DNA from: DAOTZU01 sp034433995
GTDB taxonomy: Bacteria > Chloroflexota > Anaerolineae > UBA1429
Assembly: GCA_034433995.1 (NCBI GenBank)
Contig: DAOTZU010000243.1
Coordinates: 1 to 5,818 of the forward strand
Direction of reading: 5' to 3'
DNA: 5,818 bases
Position numbers and translations under genes: made by a program. The notes under the pieces are model-generated. The model worked only from the letters and a program-made list of their open reading frames with translations, made no database searches and was not told the DNA's origin. Below are positions 1 to 4,976 of the stretch, piece by piece (position 1 is the stretch's first letter; every line of letters begins with the position of its first letter).

Positions 1-435
1 GTAGCGGCCGGAATGGGTCAATTGCAGCACGGTGAAAGGTGTATAGTCAGCGCCGTTCACTTCCTTGCCCGCCGCCAGGGCCTGCTGGCGCAGGGCGGCA
101 AAGGCGGCGGCGTTCTGGGGCACCAGGAGCAGCTGGCGCGGGTTGGCCCGGCCCTCAGGGACGATGGCGGTGGCCTCGAACCAGAGGAGCCCCGCGCCGC
201 CCCGGGCAAAGCGCAGATAGCGGCGCACGGTCAGCTCGCCCGGCTTGCCCTCGGGCGTGCCATCGCAGCCCTCCATCGGGTGCACCGCCAGGGCGTTGGG
301 GGCCATTTTGCGGCCGATGCGCACCGGTTGGGCCAAAGGGGTCATGTCCATCTCCATGGGCAGATTCAGCCCCAGCTCGGCGATCTTGGCTTGCAGGGCA
401 TCCAGAGTTTTGAAGCGAAAGCGTTCGTGGGCCAT
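1..435 (-). CDS. NADH:flavin oxidoreductase, Old Yellow Enzyme family (N-terminal part, cut by window edge)
   Basis: The minus-strand frame is open from an ATG at 435-433 to base 1, giving 145 residues of a protein that normally has about 350-450 or more. It should be a cytosolic FMN-binding TIM-barrel ene-reductase using NAD(P)H; the substrate cannot be told. Visible family marks are the first strand and loop PNALAVHPMEGCDG (residues 46-59, the region that contacts FMN in this fold), GGAGLLWFEATAI (79-91), and QLTHSGRY (138-145). The last resembles the QLxHaGRy segment of Old Yellow Enzyme and 2,4-dienoyl-CoA reductase-like proteins. The catalytic half of the barrel lies outside the window, so completeness and any C-terminal FeS/FAD domains are unknown. 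An AAGGAGA Shine-Dalgarno (446-440) sits four bases before the ATG and a good promoter lies upstream. An N-terminal extension of about 30 residues precedes the barrel. Confidence 0.88.
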   Translation of the reverse strand, partial: MAHERFRFKTLDALQAKIAELGLNLPMEMDMTPLAQPVRIGRKMAPNALAVHPMEGCDGTPEGKPGELTVRRYLRFARGGAGLLWFEATAIVPEGRANPRQLLLVPQNAAAFAALRQQALAAGKEVNGADYTPFTVLQLTHSGRY

Positions 436-468
436 GCCCTCTCCTTCTGCGGGTTTTGGTTGAGGCAA

Positions 469-497
469 ACCATAGCATGAGGGGAGGGGATTGTCAA
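469..497 (-). promoter_or_regulatory. Sigma70-type promoter for the flavin oxidoreductase
   Basis: Read on the minus strand, TTGACA (497-492) is separated by 17 bases from TATGGT (474-469). A TGC immediately before the -10 box makes it an extended -10. The -35 matches consensus exactly and the start site would fall about 25-30 bases before the ATG at 435. Seen by eye only; no transcript data. Confidence 0.6.
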
Positions 498-544
498 CCC
501 TTTGCCATCCTGCGGGGCCGCCGGGCATGCTTGCGGGCATGTCG

Positions 545-565
545 CCGTCGGATGGCATCCGACGG
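545..565. repeat. Near-perfect 21-base palindrome, candidate operator
   Basis: The arms CCGTCGGATG (545-554) and CATCCGACGG (556-565) are exact reverse complements around a single central G. The element lies between the two outward-facing promoters, about 48 bases from the -35 of the flavin oxidoreductase and 34 bases upstream of the -35 of the tatA promoter. No T-run follows on either strand, so it does not look like an intrinsic terminator. Its symmetry suits a dimeric transcription factor, but no regulator gene is in the window. Confidence 0.5.
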
Positions 566-598
566 GGGCATTTCTCGACACCCTCACACCTTCTCGAT

Positions 599-626
599 TT
601 GACTTGTGGCCGTCGCTGTGTACAAT
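599..626 (+). promoter_or_regulatory. Sigma70-type promoter for the tatA pair
   Basis: TTGACT (599-604), a 16-base spacer and TACAAT (621-626) form a close match to the vegetative promoter consensus. Transcription would start near 632, leaving a leader of about 30 bases before the tatA ATG at 664. The promoter is back to back with the one driving the minus-strand oxidoreductase gene. Confidence 0.65.
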
Positions 627-663
627 AGAGTTATCGCCGGAGTACATGTAGGAGAGGTAAAAA

Positions 664-891
664 ATGCCATTTCGTCTTGGCCCCTGGGAGCTGATCATCA
701 TCCTGCTCATCGTCATCGCTGTGTTTGGCGCGGGCAAATTGGCCAGCCTGGGTGGCGCTTTGGGCAAGGGCGTCAAAGATTTCCGCGCCGCAGTGAAGGA
801 TGCCTCCAAGCCGGAGGAAGAGGAAGCCGAGGAAGAGGACAAGCAAGCTGCAACCAAGACAGATGAGGAAAAGGGCAAGAAGGAATCCTAA
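664..891 (+). CDS. tatA: Twin-arginine translocase TatA/TatE family subunit (first copy)
   Basis: This 75-residue protein has the TatA plan: a short N-terminus, one membrane helix (about residues 8-21, with the polar E9 near its start), the FG hinge (F21-G22), an amphipathic helix (about 25-42), and a highly charged tail rich in Glu and Lys from residue 49. TatA oligomers form the membrane-spanning path through which TatC delivers folded proteins bearing RR signal peptides. The usual LPE after the hinge is replaced here by L-A-S (26-28), so this copy departs from consensus. The start is fixed by GGAGAGG (651-657), six bases upstream. A second copy follows after 39 bases, presumably in the same transcript. 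TatA, TatB and TatE are hard to separate by sequence alone; TatA-type is preferred because the protein is short. Confidence 0.88.
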   Translation: MPFRLGPWELIIILLIVIAVFGAGKLASLGGALGKGVKDFRAAVKDASKPEEEEAEEEDKQAATKTDEEKGKKES

Positions 892-930
892 TCCGCGGCC
901 CTCGACAGGTTAAGCGAGAGGAGAAAAGTT

Positions 931-1143
931 ATGCCGCACCTAGGGCCGATGGAGTTGGTGATCATCCTGCTCATCGTGATCATCATCTTTGGCGCCGGCA
1001 AGCTGCCAGAGATCGGTGGGGCGCTGGGCAAGGGCATCAAAGAGTTCCGCAAGGCCACCAAAGAGATCGAGGAGGCCAAGAAGGATCTCGAAACTGCTGC
1101 TACCGAACCCGAGAAAAAGGACGAGACCGCCAAAAAGGACTGA
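931..1143 (+). CDS. tatA: Twin-arginine translocase TatA/TatE family subunit (second copy)
   Basis: This 70-residue protein has the same layout as its upstream neighbour: a membrane helix (about residues 7-20), polar E8, the hinge F20-G21, then a canonical KLPEIGGALGKGIKEF amphipathic helix (24-39) and a Lys/Glu-rich tail. It keeps the LPE motif (25-27) that the first copy has lost, so it is the better candidate for the classical pore-forming subunit. An AGAGGAGA Shine-Dalgarno (917-924) lies six bases before the ATG. The two proteins share most of the helix and hinge region and diverge in their tails, as expected of an old tandem duplication. An intrinsic terminator follows, so the pair looks like a self-contained two-gene unit. 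tatC is not in the window. Confidence 0.9.
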   Translation: MPHLGPMELVIILLIVIIIFGAGKLPEIGGALGKGIKEFRKATKEIEEAKKDLETAATEPEKKDETAKKD

Positions 1144-1188
1144 GGCGACGCCCTGTGTGGTTTGGTGCTGCGTAGGCAGGGGTCATTC

Positions 1189-1233
1189 ACCCGGCAGAGC
1201 GATCCCTAGGATTGCATGCCGGGTTTGTCTTGT
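1189..1233 (+). terminator. Intrinsic terminator after the tatA pair
   Basis: The outer arms ACCCGGCA (1189-1196) and TGCCGGGT (1217-1224) pair over eight bases. Inside them GCGATCC (1199-1205) pairs with GGATTGC (1209-1215), including one G-T pair, around a CTA loop. A short internal loop separates the two stems. The tail after the stem is T-rich (TTGTCTTGT). The position, about 45 bases past the second tatA stop, fits a Rho-independent terminator. Confidence 0.65.
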
Positions 1234-1238
1234 ATCAT
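1212..1238 (+). promoter_or_regulatory. Possible weak promoter for the isomerase-nucleotidyltransferase-kinase genes
   Basis: TTGCAT (1212-1217) and TATCAT (1233-1238) are separated by only 15 bases. The -10 is fair, while the -35 and spacing are poor, and the elements overlap the terminator hairpin. A promoter is expected somewhere between the terminator and 1297, and this is the best candidate I can see. Confidence 0.3.
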
Positions 1239-1285
1239 TGGGCAATGCTCCCTGGTTGCCGGCAAGTCAGGGCGAGGGGGCAAGT

Positions 1286-1292
1286 GGGAGGA
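1286..1292 (+). promoter_or_regulatory. Ribosome binding site deciding the isomerase start
   Basis: GGGAGGA lies four bases before the ATG at 1297. The frame is also open from an ATG at 1216, but that codon sits inside the terminator hairpin and has no Shine-Dalgarno. The extra 27 residues also look unlike protein of this family. The start at 1297 is therefore preferred. Confidence 0.7.
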
Positions 1293-1296
1293 TGGC

Positions 1297-2118
1297 ATGG
1301 TCAAACTGAGCGGTTTTGCCGACGAGATCTCGCCCGACCTCAATGTCCAGCTCGACGTCTTGGAGGAGCTGAACATCCATTATCTCGAGTTGCGCGGGGT
1401 GTGGGGCAAGAACGTCCTGGCCTTGAGCGACCAGGAGGTGCAGACTCTGAAGGCGGAGCTGGATAACCGGGGCGTCAAGGTGTCGGCCATAGGGTCGCCC
1501 ATCGGCAAGATCAAGATTGACGATCCCTTTGAGCCCCACCTGGCCGATTTCCGCCGCGCCATCGCCTTGGCCGAGTACTTGGAGGCGCCTTATATCCGCA
1601 TCTTTTCCTTCTTTGTGCCCGAGGGCCAGGCCGATGCTTACCGTTCCAAGGTGTTGGAGCGCATGCGCGCTCTGCTCAAGGAGGCGGAGGGACACCCCGT
1701 GATCCTGCTACACGAGAACGAGCGCCACATCTATGGCGATATCCCCCGCCGTTGCCACGATATTTTGGCCACCTTGGCCTCGCCCCAGTTGCGGATGACC
1801 TTCGATCCGGCCAATTTCGTCATGTGCGGCGTGCGGCCCTTTGCCGAAGGGTATCGCATGCTCAAAGATTATGTGGAATACGTCCATGTTAAGGACGGTC
1901 TTTTGGCGGAAAAGCGGGTGGTGCCGGCGGGCAAGGGCGATGGCGAGGTGCGGGAGCTGCTCAGCGCCCTGAAGGCGCGAGGGTTCGACGGTTTTCTCTC
2001 GCTGGAGCCTCATCTCGCCCAGGCGGGAGAGTTCAGCGGGTTCAGTGGGCCGGAGCTATTCGGCGTGGCCGTGGGCGCTCTACGGGGCTTGCTCCGAGAG
2101 CTCGAGATCGAGGCCTAG
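1297..2118 (+). CDS. Sugar phosphate isomerase/epimerase family protein (TIM barrel, AP endonuclease 2-like)
   Basis: The 273-residue product fits the xylose isomerase-like TIM-barrel family in length and pattern. Barrel strands carry the usual metal-site residues: E140 in LLHEN (137-141), D170 in FDPANF (169-174), H197 in VHVKD (196-200), and E237 in LSLEPHL (234-240). E31 in YLELRG (29-34) and the early GFADEISPD (6-14) are also typical. Members isomerise or epimerise free or phosphorylated sugars, inositol derivatives or hydroxypyruvate, using a divalent metal in the cytosol. The sequence does not reveal which substrate is used. The gene starts a same-strand run; the nucleotidyltransferase begins 30 bases after its stop, suggesting co-transcription and a role in sugar supply or removal. 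All four metal ligands appear present, so an active enzyme is likely. Confidence 0.85.
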   Translation: MVKLSGFADEISPDLNVQLDVLEELNIHYLELRGVWGKNVLALSDQEVQTLKAELDNRGVKVSAIGSPIGKIKIDDPFEPHLADFRRAIALAEYLEAPYIRIFSFFVPEGQADAYRSKVLERMRALLKEAEGHPVILLHENERHIYGDIPRRCHDILATLASPQLRMTFDPANFVMCGVRPFAEGYRMLKDYVEYVHVKDGLLAEKRVVPAGKGDGEVRELLSALKARGFDGFLSLEPHLAQAGEFSGFSGPELFGVAVGALRGLLRELEIEA

Positions 2119-2148
2119 GGCGGGAAACGCCGCACGGAGGGGGAAACG

Positions 2149-3054
2149 ATGCCAGAGGCAAGCCCCATCGTCAAGGTTGTCGTGCCGGTGGCCGGCATGG
2201 GCACGCGCTTGTTGCCCGCCACCAAATCTCAACCCAAGGAGATGTTGCCCGTCGGCCGTAAGCCGGTGGTGCAATATGTGGTGGAAGAGTTGCAGGCGGC
2301 GGGGTTGCGCCAGATCCTCTTTGTCACCGGCCGGAAAAAGAGCGCCATCGAGGACCATTTCGATCCGGATCCCGAGCTGGTGCGCCTCCTTTCCACCGGC
2401 GGCGGCTATGCGTTGTTGGAGGAATTGGCCTTCACCGAGACCGAGGCCAGCTTCTTTTACACCCGGCAGAGTGTGCCGCGCGGCCTGGCCGATGCCGTGG
2501 ATCACGCCCGTCAATTCGTGGGGCAGGACCATTTCGTCGTCGCCTTGGGCGATTCGATCATCATGGGGCGAGATGGTTACACCTTTTTGCGCGAGATGAT
2601 CGCCGTCCATCAGCAGAGTGGCGCCGCGTGCACCATCGCTGTGGAGGAGGTAGATCCCGCCGACGTGTACCGCTATGGCATCGTCAAGCCCAAGGCCGGC
2701 GTGCAGCCCGAGGGGGATTTTGAGCTGGAGGATTTGGTGGAAAAGCCCCGTCCCGAGGCTGCGCCCACCAATTTGGCCATCGCGGCGCGCTATGTCTTTA
2801 GCCCGGTCATCTTTGAGGCCATCCGCCGCACCGTGCCCGACCGCAACGGCGAGCTGCAGCTGACCGATTCCATCCGGCTCCTTTTGCAGATGGGCTATCC
2901 GGTGCGGGCCATGCGTCTGCGCCCGGGCGAGCGCCGCTACGATATCGGCAATTTCGAGAGCTATTTCAAGGCCTTTATTGATTTCGCCTTGGCCGACGAA
3001 AAATACGGTTATTTGGTGCGCCAGTATCTCAAACGTAAAGTGCGCGAGTTCTAG
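2149..3054 (+). CDS. galU: UTP--glucose-1-phosphate uridylyltransferase-type nucleotidyltransferase
   Basis: This 301-residue protein has the length and N-terminal signature of GalU: AGMGTRLLPATKSQPKEMLP (15-34), where the glycine-rich loop and K30 bind nucleotide, followed by KPVVQYVVEE (38-47). It would join UTP and a sugar 1-phosphate to give a UDP-sugar and pyrophosphate in the cytosol. Later marks are the Mg-site D135 in ALGDS (132-136), YRYGIV (174-179), the sugar-binding EKP (198-200), a GELQLTD segment, and YDIGN near the C-terminus. Two places differ from textbook GalU: RGLADAV (111-117) instead of GLGHAV, and GDS where GalU usually has a second acidic residue. Both lean toward RmlA-like thymidylyltransferases, so substrate choice is less certain than the fold. 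GGAGG (2136-2140) lies eight bases before the ATG. A GHMP sugar kinase starts four bases after the stop, which suggests kinase and nucleotidyltransferase act in sequence. Confidence 0.85.
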   Translation: MPEASPIVKVVVPVAGMGTRLLPATKSQPKEMLPVGRKPVVQYVVEELQAAGLRQILFVTGRKKSAIEDHFDPDPELVRLLSTGGGYALLEELAFTETEASFFYTRQSVPRGLADAVDHARQFVGQDHFVVALGDSIIMGRDGYTFLREMIAVHQQSGAACTIAVEEVDPADVYRYGIVKPKAGVQPEGDFELEDLVEKPRPEAAPTNLAIAARYVFSPVIFEAIRRTVPDRNGELQLTDSIRLLLQMGYPVRAMRLRPGERRYDIGNFESYFKAFIDFALADEKYGYLVRQYLKRKVREF

Positions 3055-3058
3055 CACC

Positions 3059-4123
3059 ATGCCTGTGATCCAATGTTCCGCCCCCGGCCGGTGTGGGATC
3101 ATCGGCAATCCCACCGATATGTACGGCGGCAGCGTCATCTCGTGCTCCATCGGCGCCAGGGCCCATGTGCGCATCGAGCCGGCCGATCGTCTGGAGCTGT
3201 GCACGGGCGAGGCGCGAGTGGTCATCCGCGATGGGCGCGACCTGATGCTCCGGGGGGATCAGTTCGATGTGGCCCGCGCCGTCTTGGATTACCTGCACGA
3301 TGACCGGCTGCGCTGCCGGGTGACGTATTGGACCGAGATCCCTGTCCGGGCGGGCGTGGCCGGCTCGACGGCGCTGACGGTGGCCATCCTTTATGGTCTA
3401 TTGCGCTTCAAGGGGCTGGATTATAACCGCTATCGCGTGGCGGAGGTGGCGCGCTACATCGAGCTGAACCATCTGCGCATCGTCTGTGGTTACCAAGATG
3501 CGTACATGTGCACCTTCGGGGGCCTGAACTATATGGATTTCCGCGATAAGCAGTTCTATCGCGAGGCCTCCGAGGAACTCTATGCCACCATCGAGCCGTT
3601 GCAAGGGTTCGTCCCGTCCTTGCCCTTCGTCTTGGCGCACACCGGCGTGGCCCACTCGTCGGATGCGGTGCACAAGCCGCTCCGCGAGCGTTGGCTGGAG
3701 GGCGACCCGGAAGTGCGGGCGGCCTATGAGGAGATCGGCCGTCTGGCCCGCGAGGGGAAAAAGGCGCTGCTCTTGGGCGACTGGCCTCGCTTGGGCTGGC
3801 TGATGAACCGCAACCACGCCATCCAACGGGATTTGGGCGGCTCGGGCGAGGCGAATGAAAAGTTGATCGCTGTGGCCTTGGCCCATGGCGCTTTGGGGGC
3901 CAAATTGGCCGGGGCAGGCGATGGGGGGACGATCATCGCCCTCCATCCCGAGCCGGCCGCGATGATCGCCGCCTTGCGCGCCGCGGGCAGCGAGCTCATC
4001 TTTTATCCGCAGCCCGCGCCGGGGGTCTGTCTGGAGCCGGCTGAAGAAGAAGGCCCCAGCTCAGACCTGGCCAAGGACGCTTTACCCCATGAAAACAGAA
4101 ACTTCACGGAGGTGCTTGAATGA
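3059..4123 (+). CDS. GHMP-family sugar 1-kinase, glucuronokinase-like
   Basis: The 354-residue protein shows the three GHMP kinase motifs: APGRCGIIGNPTDMYGG (8-24), IPVRAGVAGSTA (94-105, phosphate-binding loop) and KLAGAGDGGT (282-291). D147 in CGYQDAYMCTFGGLNYMDF (143-161) is the likely catalytic aspartate. The details match plant glucuronokinase as I recall it: GNPxD in motif 1, G-x-x-GS-x-A in motif 2, Q-D followed by GGL-x-x-MDF, and RERWLEGD (209-216) with the helix after it. It probably phosphorylates glucuronate or a related sugar at C1 with ATP. Galactokinase and heptokinase have different motif 1 patterns. The start at 3059 is four bases after the galU stop with no clear Shine-Dalgarno, implying coupling; the frame is open further upstream, but that part overlaps galU. 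The last 25 or so residues (about 330 on) are not conserved-looking, and the stop overlaps the rpmH ATG by four bases. Confidence 0.82.
   Translation: MPVIQCSAPGRCGIIGNPTDMYGGSVISCSIGARAHVRIEPADRLELCTGEARVVIRDGRDLMLRGDQFDVARAVLDYLHDDRLRCRVTYWTEIPVRAGVAGSTALTVAILYGLLRFKGLDYNRYRVAEVARYIELNHLRIVCGYQDAYMCTFGGLNYMDFRDKQFYREASEELYATIEPLQGFVPSLPFVLAHTGVAHSSDAVHKPLRERWLEGDPEVRAAYEEIGRLAREGKKALLLGDWPRLGWLMNRNHAIQRDLGGSGEANEKLIAVALAHGALGAKLAGAGDGGTIIALHPEPAAMIAALRAAGSELIFYPQPAPGVCLEPAEEEGPSSDLAKDALPHENRNFTEVLE
4108..4114 (+). promoter_or_regulatory. Ribosome binding site of rpmH inside the kinase gene
   Basis: GGAGGTG is a near-perfect Shine-Dalgarno ending five bases before the rpmH ATG at 4120. It is embedded in the last codons of the kinase gene. 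It allows strong independent initiation of L34 even though the upstream stop overlaps the start codon. Confidence 0.8.
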
Positions 4124-4290
4124 GTACGAAAAGAACATGGCAACCCAAAAAGCGCCGGCGGTTGCGCGTCCACGGTTTTTTGGCCCGCATGGCCACCAAG
4201 GATGGTCGCCGCGTGCTCAAGGCCAGGCGGCTCAAGGGACGCAAACGTCTGACGGTGACGCGGAATTACCCCATCAACCACGGGGGCTGA
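4120..4290 (+). CDS. rpmH: Large ribosomal subunit protein bL34
   Basis: The product is 56 residues, very basic, and carries the L34 pattern: KRTWQPKKRRRLRVHGFLAR (4-23), MATKDGRRVL (24-33), ARRLKGRKRLTV (35-46). It binds 23S rRNA in the 50S subunit. The usual length is 44-50 residues; the extra few lie at the two ends (MST at the start and about ten residues after RLTV). Its ATG shares four bases (ATGA) with the stop of the sugar kinase, and rnpA follows after nine bases, giving the classical rpmH-rnpA order. The usual dnaA/oriC neighbour is replaced by the kinase. The strong GGAGGTG site fits the high expression needed for a ribosomal protein. Confidence 0.96.
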   Translation: MSTKRTWQPKKRRRLRVHGFLARMATKDGRRVLKARRLKGRKRLTVTRNYPINHGG

Positions 4291-4299
4291 GCGGCTGTT

Positions 4300-4668
4300 G
4301 TGCTGCCACGACCCTATCGCTTGACCCGGAGCGCCGATTTTGCGCGGGTGCGGGCCGAGGGGCGATGTTGGTCCAACCGGGAACTGGTCTTGTGTCGCAG
4401 CGCCAACCAGTTGCCCCATAGCCGTTTCGGTTTTGCCGTGAGCCGCCGTTTGGGCAAGGCCGTGACCCGCAATCGGATCAAGCGTTTGCTCCGCGAGGCG
4501 GTGCGGGCCGAGTGGCCTCGTATCTTGCCGGGGTGGGATGTGGTGTTGATCGCCCGGGCCGGAAGCGCGGCGTTGGATTATTGGGCCATGCGGGAGGCGG
4601 TGTGCCATCTCCTCCGGCTGGCGCAGCTGCTTGCGGCCGAGCGGGCCGGAAAGCATGAGCAGGGATGA
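4300..4668 (+). CDS. rnpA: Ribonuclease P protein component
   Basis: The 122-residue protein is the expected size for RnpA, the basic subunit that helps the RNase P RNA cut 5' leaders from pre-tRNAs. The N-terminus LPRPYRLTRSADFARV (2-17) is typical, as is the strand SRFGFAVSRRLGKAV (41-55). The signature RNRIKRLLREAVR (57-69) binds the catalytic RNA. The start is GTG at 4300, nine bases after rpmH; the frame has a stop (the rpmH TGA) just upstream, so no earlier start exists. There is only a poor Shine-Dalgarno (a G-run at 4282-4286), so translation probably depends on coupling to rpmH. The stop overlaps the yidD ATG by four bases. Confidence 0.95.
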   Translation: MLPRPYRLTRSADFARVRAEGRCWSNRELVLCRSANQLPHSRFGFAVSRRLGKAVTRNRIKRLLREAVRAEWPRILPGWDVVLIARAGSAALDYWAMREAVCHLLRLAQLLAAERAGKHEQG

Positions 4669-4886
4669 ACACCATCTTGGAGCGCGCCGTTTTGGCGCTG
4701 ATCCGTTTTTATCAGCGGGTCATCTCTCCTTTGTTCCCGCCGAGCTGTCGGTTCGTACCCTCGTGTTCCCAGTATACTTATGAGGCCGTGCAACGCTATG
4801 GCGTGTGGCACGGCCTTGCCCTGGGCCTAAGGCGCGTGCTGCGCTGTCACCCCTTTCATCCTGGAGGATATGATCCCGTTCCCTGA
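4665..4886 (+). CDS. yidD: Membrane protein insertion efficiency factor YidD
   Basis: This 73-residue protein has the full YidD signature: RFYQRVISPLFPPSCRFVPS (14-33), CSQYTYEAVQRYG (34-46), then RCHPFHPGGYDPVP (60-73) at the C-terminus. The three cysteines C28, C34 and C61 are in the family positions. The N-terminal amphipathic helix (about 1-20) attaches it to the inner face of the cytoplasmic membrane, where it helps YidC-dependent insertion. The ATG overlaps the rnpA stop (ATGA). No clear Shine-Dalgarno is visible, so it is probably translationally coupled. YidC, the usual next gene, is not the next gene here. Confidence 0.95.
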   Translation: MNTILERAVLALIRFYQRVISPLFPPSCRFVPSCSQYTYEAVQRYGVWHGLALGLRRVLRCHPFHPGGYDPVP

Positions 4887-4963
4887 AAAGGGGCGGGGGT
4901 GTAGCGCCAGGAGTTGGGTGGGGCAAAAGGATGGGGCATGACCAGTCGCAGATCAAGATCAAG

Positions 4964-4969
4964 AAGGAG
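4964..4969 (+). promoter_or_regulatory. Ribosome binding site supporting a TTG start of the lipoprotein
   Basis: AAGGAG lies seven bases before TTG at 4977. It outranks the weaker AAGGA (4927-4931) before the in-frame ATG at 4938. The stretch between the two candidates reads as AGA/AGG/TCA codons, unlike the CGN-type arginine codons of the neighbours, which suggests it is leader rather than coding. Confidence 0.55.
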
Positions 4970-4976
4970 CTACAGT

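Noticed and set aside
13..480. Plus-strand open frame of 155 codons at the left edge
   Set aside because: It lies opposite the flavin oxidoreductase gene, whose translation shows clear family motifs; the plus-strand product is unlike a protein family I recognise.
1216..1296. Longer isomerase starting at ATG 1216
   Set aside because: That ATG is inside the terminator hairpin, lacks a Shine-Dalgarno, and adds residues without family character.
2978..3058. Kinase start upstream within galU
   Set aside because: The extra 27 residues are an out-of-frame reading of conserved galU C-terminal codons; the GHMP motif 1 begins just after the ATG at 3059.
2080..3225. Long minus-strand open frame of 381 codons opposite galU and the kinase start
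   Set aside because: It is a mirror of GC-rich coding sequence; the plus-strand genes have family motifs throughout, and this product shows none.
4003..4011. Single DnaA-box-like TTATCCGCA near rpmH, possible origin
   Set aside because: One copy with a mismatch to TTATCCACA, inside the kinase coding region, with no cluster, AT-rich stretch or dnaA gene.
4089..4421. Plus-strand frame across rpmH and the start of rnpA
   Set aside because: It is a different frame over two recognised conserved genes and has no family features.
4875..4897. Hairpin over the yidD stop (CCCGTTCC with GGGGCGGG) as a terminator
   Set aside because: It contains two G-T pairs and is followed by G-rich sequence rather than a T-run, so it lacks the features of an intrinsic terminator.
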